NCBI GenBank assembly: GCA_946886075.1
Contig: CAMPHR010000001.1
Coordinates: 163,474 to 227,473 of the forward strand
DNA: 64,000 bases
Direction: 5' to 3'
DNA from: an uncultured Novosphingobium sp.
GTDB taxonomy: Bacteria; Pseudomonadota; Alphaproteobacteria; Sphingomonadales; Sphingomonadaceae
Shown piece after piece: positions 33,864-42,186 of the stretch. The stretch's first letter is position 1. The number at the start of each line of letters is the position of its first letter. Position numbers and translations under genes: made by a program. Below the pieces are notes generated by a model that ran no database searches, had not been told where the DNA came from, and saw nothing but the letters and a program-made list of their open reading frames with translations.

Positions 33864-35846
33864 TCAAATGGTGAGCATTTCCATCTCACGCGCCGCGTCG
33901 CTGGAAACATCCCCCGCCCGCGTCACATGAAAATCTTCCTGCCGCGGCACGCGCAAGTCGTGCCAGATGCGCGAATTATGGCGCGGAATGGCCAAGATGA
34001 CCTTCTTCTGCCCGCCCGCGCCCTTGTCGCGATAATAGCCGTGCGCGCTGCCGCACTGCACCCAGGCGCTGTTCTGAAGCGCGGCATCGACGTCATCGAC
34101 AAATGCCCGTGTCGCTTCCTCCGAAACGTCGAAGGATGACAGATGATCATCCACCATCCATTGCAGCAGTTCGATGATGTAATGGACCTGCTGCTCGCTG
34201 ACGACAGCATGGTTGGCGACCAGATAACTATAGGGCGCGCCCATGAAGACGAAGTTGGGAAAGCCGGTGATCAACATGCCTTCATAGGAGAAGGGATGCG
34301 GATCGAACGCATCCGTCAACGTCTTTCCACCAGCACCGCGAATGTCGAACTGCCGCCCGAAATGCAGCTCATATCCGGTGGACAGCAGCAGCACGTCGCA
34401 TTCGATCCGCGTACCATCGCCCAGGATCACCGCATCTTGATCGGCCTCCGCCAACTCGCCGCGCACGATCGAAACATTGGGCTTCTTCAGCGTGTCGTAG
34501 AAACCGCAATCCAGTATCGGGCGCTTCGCAAATACCGGGAAGTTCGGCGTCAGCAGTTCCACCATCTTCGGATCGTCTGGAAAATGGCTCTTCACATAGC
34601 CGTCGCACAACATCCGCATGCCATCGTTGATCGGGCCGAAACCGCCCGTCTTCGCGGCATAATCCTCATCCTTCATCACCATGCCGTGCATGTCGCGCAT
34701 CTGGCTATGCAGACTTTGCAGCCGCTTCCACTGCGCCACGAAGGGCACATGCTCCATCGCCCAGCGTTCCAGCTCCGCCACAGGCGCGTGCGCCAGCGGA
34801 TTGGGCAGGATATGCTCGGGCTGGCGCTGCACGATCACCAGTTCGCCGACCTGGTCCGCGATGGCCGTCGCCACCTGCACGCCCGAACAGCCAGTGCCGA
34901 CCAGGACGACCTTCTTCCCCGTCAAATCGACGGAATGGTCCCAGGCGGCCGAATGGATGACCGGCCCCTTGAAAGCATCCAGATTCTTGACCTTCGGATA
35001 GTTCGGATTGTTGTTCGGCCCCACCGCCATGATGAGAATATTGCATTCATGGCTTTCCGGCTTGCCGTTCCGGACCGTCTTCACTGTCCAGATCTTGCGC
35101 GCCTCATCCCATTCCGCGCCCTCGACCCAGGTGCCGAACTGTATCCGGTCGCGCAGACCATATTTGTCCGTGACGCGATCCAGATAGGACAGGAATTCCG
35201 GCCCGCGCGGGTAAAATTGGGTCCAGGATGCATTGGGCTCGAACGAAAAGGAGTAGATGCGGCTAGGCGTGTCCACCGCCGCGCCGGGATAGGTGTTGGT
35301 CAGCCAGTTTCCCCCGACCGTATCCATCGCCTCCAGAACGGTGAAGTCGAACCCTGCCTGCTGCAACTTGATGGCGGCATTGATGCCCATCATGCCCGCG
35401 CCGACCACGATGACCTTGAAACCTGCGGGCGGCACGTCGGCCGCCTTGCGGACCCGGCTATCCGTGGTGAATCCGGCATGCTGGAAAGCGACATCGACCG
35501 ACATGTCGGGAAGGTCCTGGCCCAGCAGCAGGCGGCTCATCCGCTTGAACATCGGCCGGTCCAGCTGCGGCATGACCGGCGGCTTGACGGACTTCACCGC
35601 CACGCGCAGCCGGTCGCGGATTTCGGCAGCCACCGCCGGATCGATGGTCGGCCGCTCTTCATGCGCGTTGATGTCGACGAACGTCTCGATCAACTCTTCC
35701 TGACGCCCGTCGATCGCGTCCCAATAATGATTGAGCAGCGTCCGGTTGCCCGTCATCTGGATCAACGCCATCAGCGCCATGGTCGGGTCCAGCGCGTCGA
35801 TGGCGGCATCGATCCTGGCATTCATGTCCGACACCCGCTCGTGCAT
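33864..35846 (-). CDS. Type I Baeyer-Villiger-type flavin monooxygenase with N-terminal extension
   Basis: A 660-residue FAD/NADPH monooxygenase. The FAD site GAGMMG is at residues 149-154, the NADPH site GTGCSG at 317-322, and between them the BVMO fingerprint FKGPVIHSAAWD at 292-303 (FxGxxxHxxxW[P/D]). The first ~140 residues are an extension as in 4-hydroxyacetophenone monooxygenase, which is similar in length. BVMOs turn ketones into esters or lactones; in sphingomonads they may act on aryl ketones, terpenoids or steroid ketones. The substrate cannot be read from sequence. A perfect TetR operator lies 48 bases upstream. Confidence 0.88.
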   Translation of the reverse strand: MHERVSDMNARIDAAIDALDPTMALMALIQMTGNRTLLNHYWDAIDGRQEELIETFVDINAHEERPTIDPAVAAEIRDRLRVAVKSVKPPVMPQLDRPMFKRMSRLLLGQDLPDMSVDVAFQHAGFTTDSRVRKAADVPPAGFKVIVVGAGMMGINAAIKLQQAGFDFTVLEAMDTVGGNWLTNTYPGAAVDTPSRIYSFSFEPNASWTQFYPRGPEFLSYLDRVTDKYGLRDRIQFGTWVEGAEWDEARKIWTVKTVRNGKPESHECNILIMAVGPNNNPNYPKVKNLDAFKGPVIHSAAWDHSVDLTGKKVVLVGTGCSGVQVATAIADQVGELVIVQRQPEHILPNPLAHAPVAELERWAMEHVPFVAQWKRLQSLHSQMRDMHGMVMKDEDYAAKTGGFGPINDGMRMLCDGYVKSHFPDDPKMVELLTPNFPVFAKRPILDCGFYDTLKKPNVSIVRGELAEADQDAVILGDGTRIECDVLLLSTGYELHFGRQFDIRGAGGKTLTDAFDPHPFSYEGMLITGFPNFVFMGAPYSYLVANHAVVSEQQVHYIIELLQWMVDDHLSSFDVSEEATRAFVDDVDAALQNSAWVQCGSAHGYYRDKGAGGQKKVILAIPRHNSRIWHDLRVPRQEDFHVTRAGDVSSDAAREMEMLTI

Positions 35847-35893
35847 CCCGTCTCTCCTAAAAAATATGGCCCATCTTCGGACTCGCTGAACTT

Positions 35894-35917
35894 CAATTAC
35901 ACATCCGTGTGTAATTG
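35894..35917. promoter_or_regulatory. Perfect TetR-type operator between BVMO and tetR
   Basis: CAATTACACA-TCCG-TGTGTAATTG, a perfect 10-bp inverted repeat with 4-base centre. It lies 48 bases from the BVMO start and 54 bases from the tetR start at 35971, so one bound dimer could block both promoters. Confidence 0.8.
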
Positions 35918-35970
35918 GTCAATCGCGACGATGCTTGCCATTGTCGTTCCGCTGCGCGACGAGGCAAAAG

Positions 35971-36597
35971 ATGGATGAAGCGAGCATCAAGAGGCGGGCG
36001 GGCCGCCCTACGGCGGAGGCGGCCGAACAGAAGCGGATGAACATGATCCTGGTCGCGCTGGAGGAATTTGCGCGCGCAGGCTTTCACGCGGCCTCCTTGC
36101 GCGACATCGCGGAAAAGGCACAGGTGTCGAGCCGCACCCTTTACAACCACTTCCCTGACAAGCTCGCGCTTTTCGCCGCCTGCCTCGAACATTCCGGCGC
36201 GCAGCTGGTGCCCGACCTGCCCGACCTCAAGGGCGATCTGCACACGCGGCTCGTCACCTATGCGACGGAAATGCAGCGCCAGCTTTCCTCCACCCGCAGC
36301 ACCCGCATTGCCCGATTGATTTATCGCGAAGGCGCGGAATTCGATGAGCTCCGCCAGATCGCCCGCCACCAGTTCGAACGGCATCAGGTGCGCCCGGTCG
36401 CTGAACTGCTGGAAAAGGAAGGCGTGCCGGAAGCGGAAAGCCGCAGCTTCGCCACCCAATTCGTCGCCATGGCCTTTGGCGAATGGCAACGCCGCCTGTT
36501 GTTCGGCGGTCCACCACTTACCCAGACGGAAATGGCCGCCCATGCCCGGCTGGTCACAGGCTTGTTCCTGAACGGCATCCACCCCAGCCTCCCCTGA
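35971..36597 (+). CDS. TetR-family regulator of the BVMO operon
   Basis: A 208-residue TetR protein. RRAGRPTAEAAEQKRMNMILVALEEFARAG precedes the helix-turn-helix SLRDIAEKAQVSSRTLYNHFPDKLALF (residues ~42-68). The C-terminal domain is of the AefR type (STRSTRIARLIYREGAEFDELRQIARHQFE). ATG at 35971 follows GAGGC; a 12-codon extension to 35935 is possible but has no ribosome site. Divergent placement and the operator palindrome make it the probable repressor of the monooxygenase and VOC genes. Confidence 0.9.
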   Translation: MDEASIKRRAGRPTAEAAEQKRMNMILVALEEFARAGFHAASLRDIAEKAQVSSRTLYNHFPDKLALFAACLEHSGAQLVPDLPDLKGDLHTRLVTYATEMQRQLSSTRSTRIARLIYREGAEFDELRQIARHQFERHQVRPVAELLEKEGVPEAESRSFATQFVAMAFGEWQRRLLFGGPPLTQTEMAAHARLVTGLFLNGIHPSLP

Positions 36598-36644
36598 ACG
36601 GCGTAATCGCCGGACGCGGCAGCATCAGCGCCCACCTCCCTCTC

Positions 36645-36724
36645 CGTCGCCCCGGACTTGTTCCGGGGCCCCGCTACCTCAGCGCAAGAAAGGAAACCGG
36701 ACCCGGATCAAGTCCCGCATGACG
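36645..36724. repeat. Dispersed palindromic repeat (CCCCGGA...TCCGGGG type)
   Basis: CCCCGGA (36650-36656) and TCCGGGG (36662-36668) form one hairpin; a degenerate second unit (GGACCCGGATCAAGTCCCGCATGACG region, 36699-36724) follows in the opposite sense. I recognise this as a repeat frequent between genes of alphaproteobacteria. It occupies the 217-base gap before the methyltransferase gene. Confidence 0.6.
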
Positions 36725-36814
36725 CCCCCCCTAACCTGATCATTCCCCGAAAACCCGCGCACCGGACCCGATAGGCCGCTCACGGCGTTCTCTCGCTCGA
36801 AGGGAGAATGGCAC

Positions 36815-37837
36815 ATGGAGCAAATGGCCCCGGGGGCGCTGTTTGACGGCGACGCATCGCAGGACGAAGGCGGCGACACGGCAGTCGCGGAAACCGACGA
36901 CAGGACGGCCGCCTTGCTCGACCTGCTGGCCGTGCTCAAGGCACGCGGCTATCATTTCATCACGCCCACGCCCGCAACGCATGCCCGCATAATCGACCGC
37001 GCGCCGCTGCGCCGCGCGCACGGCCTGCGGGACGTTTTCGGTTGGTCCCTGCCTTTCGACCATGACCTGCTCGACCCCGAACTGCTCCACATTCTTGAGC
37101 GTGCGGATGCCCTTGAACAGGATGGCGACGGCCTCAAAAGCCGCTTTCGCCTGTCATCGCTTGGTCCTGACCTGCTGCTGCATTCCGCCTATCCCACGGA
37201 TGGGCAGGACGCGATCTTCTTCGGGCCCGACAGCTACCGCTTCGCCCGCCTGATAAGCGATGAGCTGTCGCGATGTCCGCAGCGGGACGGCGCGCGGCTG
37301 GTCGACATGGGCACGGGCGCAGGCGTGGGAGGCATCGTCGCCGCGCATCTTTGCCCCAACGTCGAAATCATCATGACCGACGTTAATCCTGCCGCGCTCC
37401 GCCTCGCCCGGATCAATGCGCAGGCGGCGGGCGTGACGGCGCGTTTCTGCGAGGCTGGCGATCTGTCGCCAATCAGCGGGACGTTCGACCTGCTGCTCGC
37501 CAACCCGCCCTATATCGTGGATTCGGCGGGGCGCGCCTATCGCGACGGCGGCGGCATGCATGGGGGCGAGGTATCCCTGACGATGGCGCGGCAGGCGGTC
37601 CCCCGCCTTGCCGTGGGCGGCCGCTTCATCCTTTATACGGGCAGCGCGATCGTGGCTGGCAATGACGCGTTGAAGGATCGCCTTTCGGACCTTGCCCGGG
37701 CGCATGACTGCCTGCTTCGCTATGCCGAAATCGATCCCGATGTGTTTGGCGAGGAATTGGAGAATCCGGCCTATGCCGATGTCGAGCGTATCGCCCTGAT
37801 AGCCGCGGTCATCGAGCGTCGAGGCGCCGGGAATTGA
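36815..37837 (+). CDS. Class I SAM-dependent methyltransferase with NPPY motif
   Basis: A 340-residue protein. The C-terminal part (~150-310) is a Rossmann methyltransferase: VDMGTGAGVGGIVAAHLCP (motif I), IIMTDVNPAALRLARINAQAAG (motif II) and NPPY at residues 230-233 (motif IV), which is typical of N-methylation of Asn/Gln or adenine/guanine (HemK/RsmC-like). The N-terminal ~140 residues may recognise the substrate. GGGAGA lies before the ATG. Its stop overlaps the TTG start of the symporter gene, so they form a two-gene operon with no clear shared role. Confidence 0.82.
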   Translation: MEQMAPGALFDGDASQDEGGDTAVAETDDRTAALLDLLAVLKARGYHFITPTPATHARIIDRAPLRRAHGLRDVFGWSLPFDHDLLDPELLHILERADALEQDGDGLKSRFRLSSLGPDLLLHSAYPTDGQDAIFFGPDSYRFARLISDELSRCPQRDGARLVDMGTGAGVGGIVAAHLCPNVEIIMTDVNPAALRLARINAQAAGVTARFCEAGDLSPISGTFDLLLANPPYIVDSAGRAYRDGGGMHGGEVSLTMARQAVPRLAVGGRFILYTGSAIVAGNDALKDRLSDLARAHDCLLRYAEIDPDVFGEELENPAYADVERIALIAAVIERRGAGN

Positions 37838-39045
37838 CCACCGTCAAGGCGCGGCCGCTGCAACTTCTCGCCGGGCTTATCCTCGGCCTGACAGCGGGCA
37901 TCGTGACCAGCGGGCCGCTGCAGCAGACCCTTGCCACGATCCTTCAACCCGTCGGCAGCCTGTGGCTCGACGCGCTGACCATGACCGTGGTGCCGCTCGT
38001 CTTTGGCCTGCTCGTCACCGGCATTGCGTCCGCCTCCCGCCACGCCGCCGCGGGCAGCATCGCGGCTCGCGCCCTCATCCTCTTCGCGCTCATGCTGACG
38101 GCGGCATCGATCATGGCCGCGCTCCTGGCTGAAGGGCTGCTCCAGCTTTGGCCGATCGCGCAGGGCTTTGCCATTGCCGGGTCCTCCCCACCCCCTACGC
38201 CGGGAAGCACCTGGTATAGCGGCATCATCCCCGCAAACCCGCTCAAGGCCGCCGCTGAAACCGCGATGGTGCCGCTGGTCGTCTTCGCGATCTTCTTCGG
38301 CTTCGCCATCGCGCGCATCACCCGCGACCTAGCCGACGCGCTGCTCCAACTGTTGAACGGGCTTGTCGAAACCATGCTGGTCATTGTCGGCTGGGTGCTG
38401 GCGGTTGCGCCGTTCGGCATCGCCGCGCTCGCCTTTGCGGCCGGGGCAAAGCTCGGGCTCGGCGCCGTGGGTGCCTTCGCCCATTATATCGCGGTTGTCG
38501 CCGCCTGCTGCCTTGCCGCCACGCTGCTTGCCTATATCTGGGTGGCACTGGCGGCGCGGCGCTCTCCGCTGCGTTTCGCGCGGTCGGCCTTGTCCGCGCA
38601 GGCGGTGGCTCTCGGCACCCAATCCTCGCTCGCGACGCTGCCCGTCATGGTGGACGCCGCCCGCGACCTGGACGTGCCCGAAGAGACTGCCGCCATCGTG
38701 TTGCCCATGGCCGTCTCGCTCTTCCGCGCCGCCAGCGTCGCCGCGAACGTCGCCGTCGCCGTTTATCTCGGGCACATGCACGACGTGGCGATCGGCGCGG
38801 CGACCCTCATGCTGATCGCCCTCGTCGCTGTCCCGGTCAGCCTCGGCGCGGTGGGGCTTCCCGCCCAGGTCTCCTTCTTCGCGACGATCGCCCCCGTCTG
38901 CATCGCCGCTGGCGTGCCGGTGACAGCGCTACCGCTGCTCCTCGCGATCGAAGCGATCCCGGACCTCTTCCGCACCGTCGGCAACGTCACCAACGACATC
39001 GCCGCCGCCTGCATCGTTACGAAACCGCAACGACCTCTTTCGTAG
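37834..39045 (+). CDS. Dicarboxylate/amino-acid:cation symporter (DAACS family)
   Basis: A 403-residue membrane protein of the GltP/DctA type with about eight helices and two re-entrant loops. The serine-rich hairpin 1 appears as AQAVALGTQSSLATLPVMVDAARDLDVPEETA and the substrate region as AVSLFRAASVAANVAVAVYLG. It imports C4-dicarboxylates or acidic amino acids with Na+ or H+. The start is TTG at 37834, overlapping the TGA of the methyltransferase gene. Its last 29 bases overlap the end of the convergent Lrp gene. Confidence 0.9.
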   Translation: MTTVKARPLQLLAGLILGLTAGIVTSGPLQQTLATILQPVGSLWLDALTMTVVPLVFGLLVTGIASASRHAAAGSIAARALILFALMLTAASIMAALLAEGLLQLWPIAQGFAIAGSSPPPTPGSTWYSGIIPANPLKAAAETAMVPLVVFAIFFGFAIARITRDLADALLQLLNGLVETMLVIVGWVLAVAPFGIAALAFAAGAKLGLGAVGAFAHYIAVVAACCLAATLLAYIWVALAARRSPLRFARSALSAQAVALGTQSSLATLPVMVDAARDLDVPEETAAIVLPMAVSLFRAASVAANVAVAVYLGHMHDVAIGAATLMLIALVAVPVSLGAVGLPAQVSFFATIAPVCIAAGVPVTALPLLLAIEAIPDLFRTVGNVTNDIAAACIVTKPQRPLS

Positions 39046-39541
39046 AAATCGCGTTTATCTCGCTATTTCCTTCAAGCATTCGCGTAATCCGCGCCACCCC
39101 CGCCTCATATTTCAGGCTGTGCACCGAAATTCCCGTCTCCACCCGCTGCACGCCAGGCAAGCCGCCAATCTGCGTCGAAACCAGTTCGTTCAGCTGCTCC
39201 ATATTGGTGAACAGCCCCATCGCCAGCAAATTGAACCGCCCCAGCAGCAGCACGACGCAATTGATTTCGGGCATCTGTCGAAACTGCTCGGCAAGCCAGG
39301 TCACGCGCGAAGGGTCGGCATTTATCCACATCATGCAGAGGCTGGGCGATCCGGCGAAACGAAAATCCGTCACCACCGCAAAATGGATCAGCCCCTCGCC
39401 CTGCAGCCGCTTGATCCGCGCCCGGATCGTCCCTTCCGTAACGCCCAGTTCCGCAGCGATCGCCCGGTTCGAGATACGCGCATCGCGCGACAGCTTCTCC
39501 ACGATCCTCCGGTCGAGCGGATCAAGCAGCGCCGCACTCAT
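39017..39541 (-). CDS. Lrp/AsnC-family regulator 1
   Basis: A 174-residue Lrp/AsnC protein: winged helix-turn-helix at residues ~8-60 (LDPLDRRIVEKLSRDARISNRAIAAELGVTEGTIRARIKRL) and a RAM ligand-binding domain (~70-155). Its start overlaps the stop of a second Lrp-type gene (39538) by 4 bases, so the two are translated together and may form heteromers. Family members sense amino or carboxylic acids. Placed downstream of the steroid minus operon but beyond its terminator. Confidence 0.88.
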   Translation of the reverse strand: MSAALLDPLDRRIVEKLSRDARISNRAIAAELGVTEGTIRARIKRLQGEGLIHFAVVTDFRFAGSPSLCMMWINADPSRVTWLAEQFRQMPEINCVVLLLGRFNLLAMGLFTNMEQLNELVSTQIGGLPGVQRVETGISVHSLKYEAGVARITRMLEGNSEINAISTKEVVAVS

Positions 39542-40029
39542 GTCGGCCCTAGCGGCACGACGTTGAACTCATATTTGACGATGTCCACCGCCACGCCGGA
39601 ATCAATCTGCGCCACCCCCTCGATCCCTGAGATATGGTCGTAGAGAAATTCCTGCACCTCGGAAAAATCATGAAGCGCGACCATCAGCTCCAGGTCATAT
39701 CCGCCGTTCATGGCATTGACGCTCAGCACTTCAGGGAATTTGGCAAGGTCGCGGCCCACATCCTGAATGCTGCGGCCCTGCACCCTGACGCCAACCGCGA
39801 TGATGACATTATATCCTCGGGCGGCAAAGTCGGTCACGGCGACCACGCGCATTGCACGGGCATCTTCCATCTTCTGCAGCCGCGCCGAAACGGTGGCGGC
39901 GGTCACTGACAGTTGCTGCGCAATGTCCTGATTGGTCGCCCGCCCATTGGTCCGCAGGATTTCGATGATGCTATTGTCCAGCGCATCCAGCGCGGGCGGC
40001 GCTGCCATCCGCCCATTCCGTATCTGCAT
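39538..40029 (-). CDS. Lrp/AsnC-family regulator 2
   Basis: A 163-residue Lrp/AsnC protein with helix-turn-helix (LDALDNSIIEILRTNGRATNQDIAQQLSVTAATVSARLQKM, ~15-57) and RAM domain (NVIIAVGVRVQG, SVNAMNGGYDLELMVALHDFSEVQEFLYD). The sequence is clearly different from the gene overlapping its end, so this is not a recent duplication. It is the first gene of the regulator pair; its promoter must lie in the ~190 bases up to the terminator at 40217. It is a candidate regulator for the adjoining steroid operon. Confidence 0.88.
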   Translation of the reverse strand: MQIRNGRMAAPPALDALDNSIIEILRTNGRATNQDIAQQLSVTAATVSARLQKMEDARAMRVVAVTDFAARGYNVIIAVGVRVQGRSIQDVGRDLAKFPEVLSVNAMNGGYDLELMVALHDFSEVQEFLYDHISGIEGVAQIDSGVAVDIVKYEFNVVPLGPT

Positions 40030-40216
40030 TCCCCAGGCCTCCCGTCGATACGCGGCTTATAGCGCGCGGGAATCGAGAGTGCCACATGAGCCCGAATGCC
40101 GTGAATACCCTTACCCTGGGCAATGCACAGTTCTACCCTCCGTCACCCCGCAAGTTTGCGCGACAACAAGCATCCATCCCTGATGATGCGTATAAAGTGG
40201 GTGGCTCAACTATGCG

Positions 40217-40266
40217 AAAAAAATGTGAGGGGTGCAAAACGGTTTGAGAAGAGCCGCCCCTCTCAC
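40217..40266 (-). terminator. Intrinsic terminator of the hsa minus-strand operon
   Basis: On the minus strand the arm GTGAGAGGGG (40266-40257) pairs with CCCCTCAC (40232-40225), with an inner CGG/CCG helix and a large loop, followed by ATTTTTTT (40224-40217). It overlaps the stop codon of the isomerase-like gene. It separates the operon from the Lrp genes. Confidence 0.75.
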
Positions 40267-41075
40267 CATCCCATCACGGTCTTTGCAGCCTTGACGGCGT
40301 TATTTGCGCGCAGTTGCGGAGGTTGGCCTGCGTTAATGTTGTTTTGCTGTGGTATTTCGACGCTGATGGGTGTGTTGGGGTTGAGGGCGTTGAGGAACGT
40401 GGCGATGTTGAACATGCCTTGTCCGGGGAGGAGGCGTTCTATGCCGGCTTCATGTTCGATTGTGTCGGGATCGATGGATGCGGGGCCGTCGGAGATCTGG
40501 GCGATGGCGATGGCGGGGTGGTTGAGCAGCGCCATGCTCTCTTGGGCCTCGCCGCCGCGCATGATGTGGAGGAGGTCTGCTGTGACCTTGATGTCGGATC
40601 GGCCGGTGCGGGTTATTTCCTCGAGGGCCTGGGCGAGGGTGCGGACCTGGGAGGGGGGATAAAATTCGATCGAGAGGGCGATGTCGAACGTCGCGGCGAG
40701 TTCGGCGAGTTCGATCAGCCTTTCGCTGCGGCGATTAGGATCGCGATCGTAGCACAGCACATTGGCAAGCGGCGCGCCGAGCGCGGCGCCGGCCTCGAGC
40801 GCGGGGGCGAACGCCTGCGGGTCGGTGCGCCCGGCCATGGTGAAGGGGTAGATGAGGTCGACCTTGACCCCGGTGGCGGCGAGCGCGGCGCATGTTCTGC
40901 GCAGCGCCTGGGGGTCGCGCACCAGGTCATAGGGCGGCATGGCGGGCAGCACCTCCATCGCATGGAGGAACGGGCAGATCCCTTGGCATCCTGTCTCTGC
41001 GGCGATTTCCGCAAGCTGCCAGGGGGTGGTGTCGGTGACGGTGATATGGTCGAGCGACAGGCGCTTGTCGGCCAT
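40263..41075 (-). CDS. Sugar-phosphate isomerase/epimerase-like TIM-barrel protein
   Basis: A 270-residue protein of the xylose-isomerase-like/AP-endonuclease-2 superfamily. Candidate metal ligands of the barrel are the Glu in IALSIEFYPPS (~150), Asp/His in VTADLLHIMRGG (~180), and the Glu in ISVEIPQ near the end. Family members are isomerases, epimerases or dehydratases on keto-sugars and related hydroxyketones. It is the last gene of the hsa operon, 67 bases after hsaF, and has no counterpart that I know in actinobacterial steroid clusters. Its 3-prime end uses more T/A-rich codons than its neighbours, a hint of separate origin. Confidence 0.75.
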   Translation of the reverse strand: MADKRLSLDHITVTDTTPWQLAEIAAETGCQGICPFLHAMEVLPAMPPYDLVRDPQALRRTCAALAATGVKVDLIYPFTMAGRTDPQAFAPALEAGAALGAPLANVLCYDRDPNRRSERLIELAELAATFDIALSIEFYPPSQVRTLAQALEEITRTGRSDIKVTADLLHIMRGGEAQESMALLNHPAIAIAQISDGPASIDPDTIEHEAGIERLLPGQGMFNIATFLNALNPNTPISVEIPQQNNINAGQPPQLRANNAVKAAKTVMGW

Positions 41076-41142
41076 ATCCTCTCCTCCTTGCGTGGCGTGT
41101 GCGCTTGGGGCCGGGCGCGAACAAGCCGCGCCCGGCGATAGG

Positions 41143-42186
41143 TCAGGCGGCGTTGCGTTCTTTCAGCATGTCCAATGCAACGTCGACGATCATGTCCTCC
41201 TGGCCGCCGACCATCTTGCGACGGCCCAGTTCCACGAGGATGGTGCGAGTGTCGAGGCCGTAGGTTTCGGCGGCCTTCTCGGCGTGACGCAGGAACGAGG
41301 AATAGACCCCGGCATAGCCAAGCGCGAGCGTTTCGCGGTCGACCCGGACCGGGCGGTCCTGAAGCGGGCGAACGAGGTCCTCGGCCGCGTCCATCAGCGC
41401 GTTGACATCGCAGCCATGGTTCCAGCCCTTGCGGTCGGCGGCGGCGATGAACACTTCCAATGGCGCGTTGCCCGCGCCCGCGCCCATGCCGGTCAAGGAG
41501 GCGTCGATGCGCACCGCGCCGCACTGGGCCGCGACGATCGAGTTGGCGACGCCGAGCGACAGGTTGTGGTGGGCATGGATGCCGCGCTGGGTTTCGGGCT
41601 TGAGGACCCGGTCATAGGCTTCGAGCCGGGCCTTGACCCCGTCCATGTCAAGCGCGCCGCCGCTGTCGGTCACATAGACGCACTGCGCGCCATAGCTTTC
41701 CATCAGCACGGCTTGTTCGGCGAGCTTCTCCGCATCGATCATGTGGCTCATCATCAGGAAGCCGGACACGTCCATGCCGAGGTCGCGGGCGATGCCGATA
41801 TGCTGTTTCGAGACGTCGGCCTCGGTGCAGTGGGTCGCGACCCGGACCGAGCGCACGCCGATATCATAGGCGCGGCGCAGTTCCTCGACCGTGCCGACGC
41901 CGGGCAGGATGAGGGTGGTGAGCACCGAGCGGGTCAGCACCGAGGCGACCGCCTCGAGCCATTCCCAATCGGTATGCGCGCCAAAGCCATAGTTGAAGCT
42001 CGCGCCATTGAGGCCGTCGCCATGGGCGACCTCGATCGCGTCGACGCCCGCATCGTCCAATGCCTTGGCGATCGATTTGACATGGTCGATGCCATACATG
42101 TGGCGGATGGCGTGCATGCCATCGCGCAGGGTGACGTCCTGGATATAGAGCTTGTCGCCCGCTTCCACGTTGAATGTCTTGCTCAT
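41143..42186 (-). CDS. hsaF: 4-Hydroxy-2-oxohexanoate (oxovalerate) aldolase
   Basis: A 347-residue HMGL-like TIM-barrel aldolase (HsaF/BphI/MhpE; TesG in Comamonas). It cleaves 4-hydroxy-2-oxoacids to pyruvate and an aldehyde, here expected to be propanal from the steroid C6 fragment. The N-terminal [16 protein letters not shown] holds the metal Asp, Arg and catalytic His; the metal pair is in [11 protein letters not shown] (~205-208). The C-terminal communication domain (~290-347) channels aldehyde to HsaG. Start overlaps the hsaG stop (ATGA), matching the known aldolase-dehydrogenase complex. Confidence 0.95.
   Translation of the reverse strand: MSKTFNVEAGDKLYIQDVTLRDGMHAIRHMYGIDHVKSIAKALDDAGVDAIEVAHGDGLNGASFNYGFGAHTDWEWLEAVASVLTRSVLTTLILPGVGTVEELRRAYDIGVRSVRVATHCTEADVSKQHIGIARDLGMDVSGFLMMSHMIDAEKLAEQAVLMESYGAQCVYVTDSGGALDMDGVKARLEAYDRVLKPETQRGIHAHHNLSLGVANSIVAAQCGAVRIDASLTGMGAGAGNAPLEVFIAAADRKGWNHGCDVNALMDAAEDLVRPLQDRPVRVDRETLALGYAGVYSSFLRHAEKAAETYGLDTRTILVELGRRKMVGGQEDMIVDVALDMLKERNAA

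Noticed and set aside
34143..35978. 611-codon open frame on the plus strand
   Set aside because: Antisense to the monooxygenase, whose FAD, NADPH and BVMO motifs are clear; it would also cross the operator.
36600..36814. Possible CRISPR or attachment site because of repeated CCGGG/CGGGG blocks
   Set aside because: Only two inverted units without regular spacers or a nearby integrase; it fits a dispersed palindromic repeat.
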